From positions 1 to 64,000 of the forward strand of contig DEXQ01000009.1 in NCBI GenBank assembly GCA_002364215.1: 64,000 nt of DNA, given 5' to 3'. Below are positions 50,119-59,193 of this stretch, piece by piece. The translations under genes were made by a program, and so were the position numbers. The notes below the pieces were generated by a model. That model was not told where the DNA came from and searched no databases. It worked only from the letters and a program-made list of their open reading frames with translations. How positions within the stretch are numbered: position 1 is the stretch's first letter; every line of letters starts with the position of its first letter. This stretch comes from Aequorivita sp. UBA3180 (GTDB taxonomy: Bacteria > Bacteroidota > Bacteroidia > Flavobacteriales > Flavobacteriaceae).

Positions 50119-50126
50119 CAAAAATA
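50119..50126 (-). promoter_or_regulatory. Predicted -7 element of fbaA
   Basis: The minus strand reads TATTTTTG, a full TAnnTTTG match, 21 nt upstream of the fbaA ATG in the 43-nt gap to tamL. Confidence 0.45.
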
Positions 50127-50141
50127 ACAAATTTATATGGT

Positions 50142-52700
50142 TTAGAAGGGATAGTTGATGCCTATGTTGTAAACAGCCTTACGGAAACTATAGTCTGTAA
50201 ACCACCGTTCGCCGATAGGGTTTCCGGGATTGTGGGTTTTAAATCCTACATCAAATCGGAATACAAAAAAGCCGAAATCATATCGCAAACCGATCCCCGT
50301 TGCGACTGCAATTTCCTTTAAATCTGCAATCCCGTTAAATACAGAGGCTTCATCATCAATATTATCCAGCACGTTCCAAATATTACCCGCATCCACAAAC
50401 AGACCGCCTTTAAAATCTCCCAAAATTGTGAATCGATATTCTGCATTAAATGCAAGTTTGAAGTTTGCATCGTTAAAGTCCAGAATACTACCGCTGCTTC
50501 CCGGGCCAAGGTCATAAGCTTTCCAGCCCCTGTTATCATTTGCTCCACCAGCAAAATAACTTCGTGTAAAGGGTATACTGTTACTGTTTCCGTATGGAAT
50601 GGCTATGCCTCCAAAAGCGCGAACGGCAATTATATTTTTTCCGTCTATATCCCAGTGTTTAATATACTCAATCTCCGGTTTAATATATTGTGAATAAACT
50701 ACTCCCAGGGCCCTGTAATTTCCTGCGGAATTTTTTTGGGATCCGGCAAGACTTGAAATTCCGGATAATACGTTTCCTGCAGATTCTAGTTTTAGACGCA
50801 ACCGTGAAAAATTATTGTCATTGATATTTTCCCGTGTGTCTCTAGTCAATGTTATGTTTGAGGCAAAAATCAAATTGTTTTCTGTAAGCCTTGCTTGTCG
50901 TTCTGCAATACTTAAAACTTCATCAAATGTATCGGTATCTGCAGCTATATTTTGGTTCAAAACATCTAAAATGAAATCTTCTGTTTCGTCAGGAATTTCA
51001 AGCGTTGGATTGGTGTTTGGGTTATTGAAATCATAGTTCAAGCTTTGCGCAATTTCATTAAGCCTGTTATAAGAACTTTTGTAAACATTGTAATAATTCT
51101 CAACATTTAAATTTCTTACATATTGCAGGTTTAATAAATCTACCTGATATGTTAGAATTTTTGAAGGTTTCCAGCGATAATTATAAATTCCGCTTATAGT
51201 TTGTCTATCCAAACCAATGTTATTCTGCAAACTGGCACCAAAACTAACGCTTGTTGAGGGAGACATATATTTGGGTATCAGTTTTTCAGTGTTGATAGGA
51301 AAAATTATCCGGGGGAAAGTGAGTTTTACGTCACCGCCAAATTCTGAAATATTAAAAAACTTGCTTTCGCTGTCCGCGGCATCTTTAGATGAGCCAAGAC
51401 TTCCACGGCCAGAAATTTCAAGGATTTCCGCTCCGCGAAAAATATTCCTGAAAATCATATTTCCGCTGAAACTAATTCCGAACTGCTGAATAGTAGATGT
51501 ATATGCATCAAAATCAACCCCAAGTGTAAACCGATCGCGGGGACTGAGTAGAATAGTAGAGTTGAGCAACCTTCCTGTGGAATCTGCCGCTACTTCCGAA
51601 TAACTAATGTTTGGATACTTAAAAATGCGAAGATCACTTATTTGGTTGTATGTCAATTTTCTATCAATGTCCTTATAAATATTTCCGGGAATGATTGAAA
51701 TGGCATCTGTGATAGCCTTAGGGCGAAACCGCATCTTGCCATAGCTGAACAATTTATATCCATTATAACTTATTGAATCCTGGAAGGTAGCATCACGGTT
51801 TTCATAGGAGTAATCGGTCACAATTCGAACCTCTTTAATACTGTGAACTTTAAAAGGTACCGTATAGGTGCTGTCGCCCTGTGTTATTTTTCGGTCTGGG
51901 ATTATGTAAGTGATGTTGGCTTTATGGCCTGTGTTTACAGTGTCTGCCTCAAAACCTACATATTCCTGTTCAAAATGATAGAGTCCTGAATTTCTAAATT
52001 GAATTGTGAGGCGGTCGCGTTCATTTACAAAATCATTTGCTGTGTATTGTTTACCAGAAACTATAAATGATTTACTTTTTGTATCCTGAAAAAGGGAATC
52101 TACTACTGGTGAACTTATTTTTTCAACGATTGAATCACCCACAAAATAGGGCTGATGCTTTTTTACAAAATAAGTAACCTTTGCACGCTTTTTCTTTTTC
52201 TCGTTAGGTTCAATTTTATAATCCACTTCATCATTAAAATATCCATAGCTCGCATACCACCGCTTAAGGCGTTCCATGGATTTCTGAATTTTTTGTTCGT
52301 CAATAATGGCAGGAGCATCCCCGGATTTTTGAAGCCATTCATTAAACCCAACATAACTGCTGTCAATCTGGTCTACCTGTTTTTTTGAAAGAAGTTTAAT
52401 GAGTCGTTCCTCTCTTTTGGGGTTTTTGTGAAGCCATCGGTAATATGTGGAATCTGGTTGTGGATCTGCCAAATTATAAATGTGCAGCCCTAATGGTATC
52501 CCTATCAATGGGATGGAAGTATTGGGTTTTTGCGCCAGCTGGCTGTATACTCCCGCATCTTTAATTTTAACGCTATCTACCAAAATTATATTTTCGGTGA
52601 GCAGGTATTTATCTTCTGGAACTCTTTTTACGGCATTGCAGGAAAAAAACAAGCTCATTAATACTATAAATAGTGATATTTTTGTGAGGTCGCGCTTCAA
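50142..52700 (-). CDS. tamL: TamL-type outer-membrane assembly lipoprotein (BamA superfamily)
   Basis: The 852-residue protein has a lipoprotein signal (lipobox LFFSC, Cys21), POTRA-like domains over roughly residues 30-430, and a C-terminal D15/BamA-type barrel ending in NYPF. The barrel contains the surface-antigen motif region FAGGANDNRGWKAYDLGPG. In Bacteroidota this lipid-anchored BamA paralogue is called TamL and works with TamB in envelope assembly. The start codon is TTG at 52700. It is divergent from the rRNA methyltransferase gene. Confidence 0.9.
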   Translation of the reverse strand: MKRDLTKISLFIVLMSLFFSCNAVKRVPEDKYLLTENIILVDSVKIKDAGVYSQLAQKPNTSIPLIGIPLGLHIYNLADPQPDSTYYRWLHKNPKREERLIKLLSKKQVDQIDSSYVGFNEWLQKSGDAPAIIDEQKIQKSMERLKRWYASYGYFNDEVDYKIEPNEKKKKRAKVTYFVKKHQPYFVGDSIVEKISSPVVDSLFQDTKSKSFIVSGKQYTANDFVNERDRLTIQFRNSGLYHFEQEYVGFEADTVNTGHKANITYIIPDRKITQGDSTYTVPFKVHSIKEVRIVTDYSYENRDATFQDSISYNGYKLFSYGKMRFRPKAITDAISIIPGNIYKDIDRKLTYNQISDLRIFKYPNISYSEVAADSTGRLLNSTILLSPRDRFTLGVDFDAYTSTIQQFGISFSGNMIFRNIFRGAEILEISGRGSLGSSKDAADSESKFFNISEFGGDVKLTFPRIIFPINTEKLIPKYMSPSTSVSFGASLQNNIGLDRQTISGIYNYRWKPSKILTYQVDLLNLQYVRNLNVENYYNVYKSSYNRLNEIAQSLNYDFNNPNTNPTLEIPDETEDFILDVLNQNIAADTDTFDEVLSIAERQARLTENNLIFASNITLTRDTRENINDNNFSRLRLKLESAGNVLSGISSLAGSQKNSAGNYRALGVVYSQYIKPEIEYIKHWDIDGKNIIAVRAFGGIAIPYGNSNSIPFTRSYFAGGANDNRGWKAYDLGPGSSGSILDFNDANFKLAFNAEYRFTILGDFKGGLFVDAGNIWNVLDNIDDEASVFNGIADLKEIAVATGIGLRYDFGFFVFRFDVGFKTHNPGNPIGERWFTDYSFRKAVYNIGINYPF

Positions 52701-52721
52701 GTGTGTGTTTTAATTCAATTT

Positions 52722-52729
52722 CAAAAATA
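52722..52729 (-). promoter_or_regulatory. Predicted -7 element of tamL
   Basis: The minus strand reads TATTTTTG, with a TTTG 22 bp upstream (52752-52755 on the plus strand). It leaves a leader of about 15 nt before the TTG start. Confidence 0.5.
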
Positions 52730-52736
52730 CTATATT

Positions 52737-53465
52737 TTGGTCAGCAAAAGTCAAACAAAATTAATAACGAGTCTGCAACAGAAAAAATACCGCAGCCAAA
52801 ATGGTCTTTTTGTAGCCGAAGGACCAAAAGTAATAGACGAGTTATTGAACGAAAATATGGAACTTCATTCCCTTTTTTCAACAAATACTTCTGAAATTAC
52901 TGCCGAAAACCATTTTTACGTTACCGAGACAGAACTTAAAAAAATAAGTTTTCTGAAAACGGCGAATTCATCGTTGGCGCTTTTTAAAATTCCGCAGCCA
53001 AAAACATTACAGACCAAAGGTTTGATCGTAGCCCTGGATGCTGTGCGCGATCCAGGAAACTTGGGAACTATTATCCGGCTTTGCGATTGGTTTGGAGTAC
53101 AACAGTTAGTTTGTTCCGAAGATACTACAGATTGTTTTAACCCAAAAGTGGTACAGGCCACGATGGGCTCCTTGGCACGGGTGCAAGTGCATTATATTTC
53201 ACTTTCCGAATACCTGGAAAAAACCAATTTGCCCATTTTCGGAGGATTTATGGATGGTAAAAATATCTATTGCGAAAAACTTCCGAAAGATGGTATCCTT
53301 GTAATGGGAAATGAGGCAAATGGAATTTCAGAAGAAATAATTCAGAAAATACCCCATAAAATAACCATTCCGCGTTTCGGAAAGTTCCAAAAAACCGAAA
53401 GCCTTAACGTGGCAACGGCTACTGCCATTCTTTTAAGCGAATTCCGAAGATTTATTGAAATGTGA
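52737..53465 (+). CDS. SpoU/TrmH-family rRNA 2'-O-methyltransferase
   Basis: The protein of 242 residues has an N-terminal substrate-binding domain (YRSQNGLFVAEGPKVIDEL) and the C-terminal SPOUT knot with motif 1 (LDAVRDPGNLGTIIRLCDWFG), motif 2 (GNEANGIS) and motif 3 (SLNVATATAILL). It uses S-adenosylmethionine to methylate a ribose in rRNA or tRNA; the RlmB/TrmH subtype cannot be fixed here. No ATG exists near the start, and the TTG at 52737 (then VSKSQTKLI) gives the family N-terminus. It is divergent from tamL and its end overlaps porT by 14 nt. Confidence 0.9.
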   Translation: MVSKSQTKLITSLQQKKYRSQNGLFVAEGPKVIDELLNENMELHSLFSTNTSEITAENHFYVTETELKKISFLKTANSSLALFKIPQPKTLQTKGLIVALDAVRDPGNLGTIIRLCDWFGVQQLVCSEDTTDCFNPKVVQATMGSLARVQVHYISLSEYLEKTNLPIFGGFMDGKNIYCEKLPKDGILVMGNEANGISEEIIQKIPHKITIPRFGKFQKTESLNVATATAILLSEFRRFIEM

Positions 53466-54162
53466 AGTTTATAAAAATTCCTCGAGTGGCTAGTTTATCA
53501 ATGTTGCCGGTCCACGGACTGTTTGGATCGTCGTCGGGCACCAGTTCATCGCTCATAGCAAAAACACCACGGATTGAAGGTGTGAATTTAAAGTAATAAA
53601 GATAGAAATCAATCCCAAAGCCAAGTTCGTAATAGTTGGTGCTCTTCGTCATCCGGAATTTCCCCTGTTCGTTGTCCTCTGGGTTTTTCTCATTGCTGGA
53701 AAGGTTCAGTGAAGTGGAAACCCCACCAATAATGAAGGGTTTTATATTGTTCAATCGCTTGGTTGAAACCTTCAGCAGCAAAGGCACGTGAATATAGGTT
53801 GATTTCACTTCGCGCAAATAATCCTTTTGTTCCGTAAAGCCAGGAAAATTAAGGTTTCGCTGCGTAAAGTAAAGCCCTGGTTCCAACCGCAGGTTTAAAT
53901 ATTCGTTAATACGCATATCGCCAATAAGCCCCACGTTGAAACCGGCAGAACGTTCCACCTGAATATCTGTATTGTCATCAGCATACTGGTCTTTATAATC
54001 TATTTTAAAATCATAGCTGTTGAATCCCAAAAAGTAGCCCCACGAAAAACGTTTTTTATCAAAGTTTTCCAAATTGGCCAAACGCTCCTTGTTGAAAAAC
54101 CACTGCGCGTTTGCGGTGTTTGCAATACATAAAACGGCCAGTACAAAAAAAAGCTTCTTCAT
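53452..54162 (-). CDS. porT: PorT, type IX secretion system protein
   Basis: The 236-residue protein has a signal peptide (MKKLFFVLAVLCIANTANA) and an eight-stranded outer-membrane barrel pattern with the PorT features KKRFSWGYFLGFNSYDFKI near the N-terminus and an ending INFTF. PorT is required for the type IX secretion system that exports proteins with a C-terminal sorting domain and drives gliding. It lies 3 nt downstream of ubiE, the usual flavobacterial arrangement. A substrate of the system is encoded at 59194-62106. Confidence 0.9.
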   Translation of the reverse strand: MKKLFFVLAVLCIANTANAQWFFNKERLANLENFDKKRFSWGYFLGFNSYDFKIDYKDQYADDNTDIQVERSAGFNVGLIGDMRINEYLNLRLEPGLYFTQRNLNFPGFTEQKDYLREVKSTYIHVPLLLKVSTKRLNNIKPFIIGGVSTSLNLSSNEKNPEDNEQGKFRMTKSTNYYELGFGIDFYLYYFKFTPSIRGVFAMSDELVPDDDPNSPWTGNIDKLATRGIFINFTFQ

Positions 54163-54165
54163 AAA

Positions 54166-54897
54166 TTATTTAGTAGCATTATAGATGGTTGCCACACCAA
54201 AAGTTTGTGGTTTATTTTTCACTTCATTAAACCCAATTTTGCGTAAAATATTGTTGAGTGCTTCACCATGTGGAAATACAGAGGCACTTTCGCTTAAATA
54301 CTTATAAGCCACTTTGTCTTTTGAAAACATCTTGCCTACCAGCGGCAAAATATTTTTTGAATAAAAATAATAGCCTTGTTTAAAAGGAAATTTGGAAGGC
54401 ACAGAAGTTTCCAAAATAACAAAAATGCCCCCTTTTTTCAGTACGCGAAAAATTTCGGAAAGCCCTTTTTCAAGGTTTTCAAAGTTTCGTATCCCGAAAG
54501 AAACCGTGATGGCGTCAAAGGTATCGTCTTCAAATGGCAATGCTTCGGAATCTGCTTGTACAAATTCAATTTTTTCTGAAATTTTCTTCCCTGAAACCTT
54601 TTTGCGGGCAACGGAAAGCATTCCTTCGGAAAGGTCCAAACCTACTATTTTTTCAGCAGAAGTCTTTTCGGCAAATTGAATAGCCAGGTCGCCAGTACCT
54701 GTGGCGATATCAAGAATGGTTCTCGGATTTTTATCAGCAACCATTTTAATGACCTTTTTTCGCCATTTTACATCAGAGCCCAACGAAATTACACGGTTTA
54801 GCCCGTCATAATTTTCAGAAATAGTATCAAACATCTGTTCAACCTGTTTCTTTTTTCCTTCCGAAGAATCCTTATAGGGTGTTATTTTCTTTTCCAT
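54166..54897 (-). CDS. ubiE: Demethylmenaquinone C-methyltransferase
   Basis: This class I methyltransferase makes menaquinone (and in some bacteria ubiquinone) by C-methylation of the quinone ring. The 243-residue protein has the family N-terminus (VEQMFDTISENYDGLNRVISLGSDVKWRK), the SAM-binding motif LDIATGTGDLA, and the later motifs DSEALPFEDDTFDAIT and GIRNFENLEKGL. Bacteroidota respire with menaquinone, so MenG is the expected role. It precedes porT by 3 nt. Confidence 0.96.
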   Translation of the reverse strand: MEKKITPYKDSSEGKKKQVEQMFDTISENYDGLNRVISLGSDVKWRKKVIKMVADKNPRTILDIATGTGDLAIQFAEKTSAEKIVGLDLSEGMLSVARKKVSGKKISEKIEFVQADSEALPFEDDTFDAITVSFGIRNFENLEKGLSEIFRVLKKGGIFVILETSVPSKFPFKQGYYFYSKNILPLVGKMFSKDKVAYKYLSESASVFPHGEALNNILRKIGFNEVKNKPQTFGVATIYNATK

Positions 54898-54910
54898 AAA
54901 ATTGCGCTTG

Positions 54911-54943
54911 CAAAACTACATATTTTTTAAGAGGTGTTGTCAA
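54911..54943 (-). promoter_or_regulatory. Predicted ubiE-porT promoter
   Basis: The minus strand has TAGTTTTG (54911-54918) with a TTG 22 bp upstream (54941-54943). The -7 element lies 14 nt before the ubiE ATG, implying a very short leader. Confidence 0.5.
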
Positions 54944-54991
54944 CTTTGTTTAAGTTTCAGACTTTTGCCCTAGCTTATTCATCAAAAATGA

Positions 54992-55026
54992 TTTGTCCTT
55001 CAGTGCCTTTTATTTCTATATCTTTG
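54992..55026 (+). promoter_or_regulatory. Predicted trkA-trkH promoter
   Basis: TATCTTTG at 55019-55026 matches TAnnTTTG. A TTTG at 54992-54995 lies 23 bp upstream, somewhat long. The ATG follows 33 nt after the -7 element. Confidence 0.55.
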
Positions 55027-55059
55027 CACTGTTTATTTTAAAGCCTAAATAATAGTTCA

Positions 55060-56409
55060 ATGAAAATCATCATTGCCGGTGCTGGCGAAGTGGGGTTTCA
55101 CCTTGCGAAATTGCTGTCTTTTGAATCGCAAAACATTACACTTATTGACACTAGCCGAGAGGCCTTGGCCCATGCAGATACACATTTAGATATTCGGGTA
55201 GTTAGGGGAGATTCCACATCTATTGCGGTTTTGAAAGATTCAAGAGTAGATGAGACCGATTTGGTCATTGCGGTAACTTCAAGCGAAACCACCAATATTA
55301 CTGTTTGTGTGCTCGCCAAACAATTGGGTGCAAAACGTACTATTGCCAGAATTTCAAATACCGAATTTATTGATGGAAAAGATGAAGTGGGATTTGCGAA
55401 ATTTGGAATAGACGAATTGATTTCCCCAGAATCTTTGGCTTCAAATGAAATTGAACTCCTGCTGAGTCAAAGCGCATTTAACGATAGTTATGAATTTGAA
55501 GATGGCGCATTGACCATGATTGGGTTAAGCCTTTCGCGTACTTCGGCATTTGTTGGAAAATCCGTAAAGGAAATGGCGGTTGTATATCCCGAATTACAAT
55601 TTGTGCCAATTGCGTTGCAGCGTTTTGGCACACAATACACAATAATTCCTCGCGGAGATACTCAGTTTAAGGAAGGTGACCAAGTTTATTTTACAACGGT
55701 AGAAAAAGGAGATGACCAAATTTTTAAACTTTCTGGAAAAAGTAAACAAGAAATAAAGAATGTAATGATTCTCGGCGGAAGCAAGATTGGTTATAAAACC
55801 GCAAAAGATCTTTGCAAGAACCGCTTTAATGTAAAGCTTATTGAAAGTAGTAAAGACAAGGCTTTTGAAATTGCAGATGATATCCCCGGATGTCTTGTAA
55901 TTAATGGCGATGGCCGAAATGTAGATTTATTAAATGAAGAGTCCATTGAAGATATGGACGCTTTCATAGCTGTTACCGGAAACAGCGAAACCAATATTAT
56001 GTCTTGTTTGGTAGCTAAGTCAAAAGGGGTTAAAAAAGCAATCGCTTTGGTAGAAAATATGGACTATTTTCAACTTTCACATTCCATTGGTATCGATACG
56101 CTCATCAACAAAAAATTATTGGCAGCCAATAATATATTTCGCTATGTACGCAGAGGGGAAGTCGTGGCTATGACGAAGCTCAACAATATGAATGCAGAAC
56201 TTTTGGAGTTTGTGGTCTATTCACATTCCAAAGTGTGCAACAAAAAAATCAAGGATTTGGATTTTCCGATTTCGGCTATTATTGGAGGTGTAGTAAGAAA
56301 CGGTGAAGGAATTATAGCATTGGGCGATTTTGAAATTAAAAACGGTGATAGAGTAGTGGTTTGTTGCCTACCGCAATCCATAGGAAAGGTTGAAAAGCTC
56401 TTTATATAA
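55060..56409 (+). CDS. trkA: Trk potassium uptake regulatory subunit TrkA
   Basis: TrkA is the cytoplasmic nucleotide-binding gate of the Trk/Ktr K+ channel. The 449-residue protein has two RCK units: an N-terminal Rossmann motif (IIAGAGEVG, residues 3-11) with a TrkA_C domain, and a second Rossmann domain from about residue 230 (MILGGSKIGYKTA) with another TrkA_C near 370-449. Its stop overlaps the trkH start (TAATG), so the two are translated together. Confidence 0.96.
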   Translation: MKIIIAGAGEVGFHLAKLLSFESQNITLIDTSREALAHADTHLDIRVVRGDSTSIAVLKDSRVDETDLVIAVTSSETTNITVCVLAKQLGAKRTIARISNTEFIDGKDEVGFAKFGIDELISPESLASNEIELLLSQSAFNDSYEFEDGALTMIGLSLSRTSAFVGKSVKEMAVVYPELQFVPIALQRFGTQYTIIPRGDTQFKEGDQVYFTTVEKGDDQIFKLSGKSKQEIKNVMILGGSKIGYKTAKDLCKNRFNVKLIESSKDKAFEIADDIPGCLVINGDGRNVDLLNEESIEDMDAFIAVTGNSETNIMSCLVAKSKGVKKAIALVENMDYFQLSHSIGIDTLINKKLLAANNIFRYVRRGEVVAMTKLNNMNAELLEFVVYSHSKVCNKKIKDLDFPISAIIGGVVRNGEGIIALGDFEIKNGDRVVVCCLPQSIGKVEKLFI

Positions 56410-57914
56410 TGAATTCAATTACCAAGCTTAACTATAAAATCATTTCACACTTAATGGGGCTTTTGTTCATGGTGAATGGTGGTTTTATGTTGCTGTCCTC
56501 TATAGTAAGCTGGTATTATAAAGATGGCGTGCTTAAAGAAATGCTATTGGCCGGAACAGTTGCCTTGGGTGTTGGGGGTACTATCATGTTTTTAACAAAA
56601 AACCACCGCAAGGAAATCCAAAAGCGCGAAGGCTATATAATTGTAACTTTTGGGTGGATTTTTATGGCACTTATCGGTACGCTGCCCTATATTTTTACTG
56701 GAGCAATCCCAAGTTTCACCAATGCCTTTTTTGAAACAATGAGTGGTTATACCACAACGGGTGCATCTATTTTGACCGATATTGAAAGTATTCCTTACGG
56801 GGTGCTTTTTTGGCGCAGCATTACCCATTGGATTGGAGGTATGGGTATAATCGTTTTGGCGATTGCTATTTTACCCCTCTTGGGAATTGGAGGTATGCAG
56901 CTTTTTGCAGCTGAAGCTCCCGGCCCTGGCGGAGACAAACTACATCCACGAATAACCGATACCGCAAAAAGACTATGGTTGATATATGTAGGTTATACTT
57001 TGGCAGAAACGGTTTTGTTGAAACTTGCCGGAATGAGTTTTTTTGATGCTATAAACCATTCTCTGGCAACATTGAGTACAGGTGGATTTTCAACAAAAAA
57101 TGCCAGCGTAGCATATTGGAATGACAACCCAATGGTGCAGTACATTATTATCACATTTATGTTTTTGGCAGGTAGTAATTTTGTTTTGAGCTATTTTGCC
57201 TTTAAGCGAAAATTTCAAAAAATATTTCAGGATGAAGAGTTTAAAATGTATTCCGCACTTATTATCGGGCTCACAATTGTAGCTTCTTTATTAATTTACT
57301 TTGAAGCAGATGTAACATTTTCCAGCATAGCCCACCCTATGGTCTGGGGACAGTTTGAAAGTGCAGTTCGCCATGCGCTGTTTCAAGTTCTTACTATAAT
57401 TACCACAACGGGTTTTGTAAGTGCTGATTACACACTTTGGACTCCGTTTTTAACAATCTTCTTTTTTGGAATGATGTTTTTGGGAGGATGCGCTGGCTCT
57501 ACCGCTGGGGGGATTAAAGTGATGCGCCACTTGATAATGATAAGAAATGGCGTACTTGAATTTAAAAGAACCCTTCACCCGCATGCTATTTTGCCGGTAC
57601 GTTATAATAGTAAGGCGGTACCACAGCCCATTGTTTTTAATATTCTTGGTTTTTTCATCCTTTATATGCTGTCCTTTATAATAGGAACCTTAGTTTTTTC
57701 TTGGTTAGGGTTGGATTTTAAAACAGCGCTCGGTGGTGCTGCATCTACATTAGGGAATGTGGGGCCGGCACTTGGTGATCTTGGACCCGTAGATAATTAC
57801 GCATCGCTACCTGCTCCCGCAAAATGGTGGTCTAGCTTTTTGATGCTTATAGGTAGGTTGGAATTATTTACCGTACTTATTCTATTAACACCTTTTTTCT
57901 GGAGAAATAGATAG
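56409..57914 (+). CDS. trkH: Trk potassium transporter membrane subunit TrkH
   Basis: TrkH is the K+-conducting subunit. The 501-residue membrane protein has four M1-P-M2 repeats; the four filter-like segments with the conserved glycine are visible as TTTGAS, STGGFSTKN, TTTGFVS and LGNVGP. The intramembrane loop GGCAGSTAGGIKVMR in the third repeat is also typical. It overlaps trkA by one base. purT is convergent. Confidence 0.97.
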   Translation: MNSITKLNYKIISHLMGLLFMVNGGFMLLSSIVSWYYKDGVLKEMLLAGTVALGVGGTIMFLTKNHRKEIQKREGYIIVTFGWIFMALIGTLPYIFTGAIPSFTNAFFETMSGYTTTGASILTDIESIPYGVLFWRSITHWIGGMGIIVLAIAILPLLGIGGMQLFAAEAPGPGGDKLHPRITDTAKRLWLIYVGYTLAETVLLKLAGMSFFDAINHSLATLSTGGFSTKNASVAYWNDNPMVQYIIITFMFLAGSNFVLSYFAFKRKFQKIFQDEEFKMYSALIIGLTIVASLLIYFEADVTFSSIAHPMVWGQFESAVRHALFQVLTIITTTGFVSADYTLWTPFLTIFFFGMMFLGGCAGSTAGGIKVMRHLIMIRNGVLEFKRTLHPHAILPVRYNSKAVPQPIVFNILGFFILYMLSFIIGTLVFSWLGLDFKTALGGAASTLGNVGPALGDLGPVDNYASLPAPAKWWSSFLMLIGRLELFTVLILLTPFFWRNR

Positions 57915-57922
57915 TTTTAAAA

Positions 57923-57943
57923 ACTTCAGATTTATTCTGAAAC
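57923..57943. terminator. Short hairpin between trkH and purT
   Basis: TTCAGA (57925-57930) pairs perfectly with TCTGAA (57936-57941) around TTTAT in the 17-bp gap between the convergent genes, running into the purT stop. The stem is short, so it is a weak terminator candidate. Confidence 0.4.
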
Positions 57944-59098
57944 GACCTTTATTTGACTCGCTAACTTTTTGGCCTTTTCGGTTACTTCTGAAATATCGCC
58001 ATCTAGATTATCGTGTGTTAAAACAACCCCCATCCTTCGAAAAGGGCGAGAAGTAGGTTTGCCAAAAATCCTGAAATCTGTTTTTGGTGAAGCAGCTACG
58101 GTTTCAAGTGCGTCAAATGTTGGGTTTTCAGAATTTTCGGCAGCTAAAATTACAGCGCTCGCTCCAATGCGTTCCTGAGTAATTTCTGAAATAGGAAACC
58201 CAAGCACCGCGCGGAGATGTAATTCAAACTCATTGAAATTCTGTGTTTTTGCAAGCGTTACCATACCTGTATCGTGCGGTCTTGGTGAAAGTTCTGAAAA
58301 ATATACACCGTCATCTGCCACAAAAAACTCAACACCCCATATACCGCAGCCCGTTAAGGCAGTAGTTACTTTTTCGGCCATTTGTTGCGCTTCATTTAAA
58401 ATGTCAATTCTCATAGGGGCAGGCTGCCAGCTTTCCATATAATCACCTCGTTCTTGCCGGTGACCAATGGGCGGACAAAACAGCGTTTTTCCGCTGCGCT
58501 GCGTTACCGTGAGCAATGTTATTTCATAATTGAAATTTACAAATGCCTCCACAATTACTTCAGCAACATCACCGCGCGATCCTTCTTGCGAATACTTCCA
58601 AGCCTTTTCAATATCGGCTTCTGTTTTAATAGTACTTTGGCCCTTTCCACTGGAAGACATTAAAGGTTTTACAACACAGGGCATCCCAATTTCTGAAACC
58701 GCATTTTTAAGACTTTCGCCTGAGGTTGCGTAGCGATAATTGGCAGTTTTTAGACCCAATTCCTTTGCAGCCAAATCGCGAATGGATTTTCTGTTCATTG
58801 TGAAATTTGCCGCTTTTGCGGAAGGAATTACTGTGTAACCCTGCTTTTCATATTCATAAAAACGTTCGGTACGAATGGCCTCAATCTCTGGAACTATGTA
58901 ATCTGGTTTGTGTTTTTCAACAAGGGCATCCAAAGCATTTCCGTCGAGCATATTTATTACTTCTGAAATGTCTGCTATTTGGGCGGCGGGTGCATTCTCA
59001 TAACTGTCAACCGCTATAACGGTTTGCCCAATTCTTTTTGCGGCAATAGTAAATTCTTTGCCCAATTCTCCGCTTCCCAATAGTAAAATTTTCGCCAT
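57932..59098 (-). CDS. purT: Formate-dependent phosphoribosylglycinamide formyltransferase
   Basis: PurT makes formyl-GAR from GAR, formate and ATP in purine synthesis. The 388-residue ATP-grasp enzyme shows the N-terminal motif LLGSGELGKEF, the EAIRTERF segment, the ATP-grasp loop MPCVVKPLMSSSGKGQS and SELSPRPHDTGMVT, and near the end RRMGVVL. I use the ATG at 59098, since upstream the frame continues through the terminator of the neighbouring gene. It complements the folate-dependent PurN route and fits with purH elsewhere in the window. Confidence 0.96.
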   Translation of the reverse strand: MAKILLLGSGELGKEFTIAAKRIGQTVIAVDSYENAPAAQIADISEVINMLDGNALDALVEKHKPDYIVPEIEAIRTERFYEYEKQGYTVIPSAKAANFTMNRKSIRDLAAKELGLKTANYRYATSGESLKNAVSEIGMPCVVKPLMSSSGKGQSTIKTEADIEKAWKYSQEGSRGDVAEVIVEAFVNFNYEITLLTVTQRSGKTLFCPPIGHRQERGDYMESWQPAPMRIDILNEAQQMAEKVTTALTGCGIWGVEFFVADDGVYFSELSPRPHDTGMVTLAKTQNFNEFELHLRAVLGFPISEITQERIGASAVILAAENSENPTFDALETVAASPKTDFRIFGKPTSRPFRRMGVVLTHDNLDGDISEVTEKAKKLASQIKVVSE

Positions 59099-59141
59099 TG
59101 TATGTTTTTCTGTAAAAATACAGCAATTGATTTCATGAAAA

Positions 59142-59170
59142 AACCCAAAGCACAATTTGTACTTTGGGTT
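59142..59170 (-). terminator. Terminator of the T9SS-exported protein gene
   Basis: AACCCAAAG (59142-59150) pairs with CTTTGGGTT (59162-59170); the minus strand continues as a T-run. It lies 24 nt past the stop of the gene at 59194. Confidence 0.85.
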
Positions 59171-59193
59171 ATTCAAAAATATATTCTTTGGAC

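Noticed and set aside
59099..59176. N-terminal extension of purT
   Set aside because: The extension overlaps the terminator of the upstream gene, and PurT homologues start at the MAKILLLG position.
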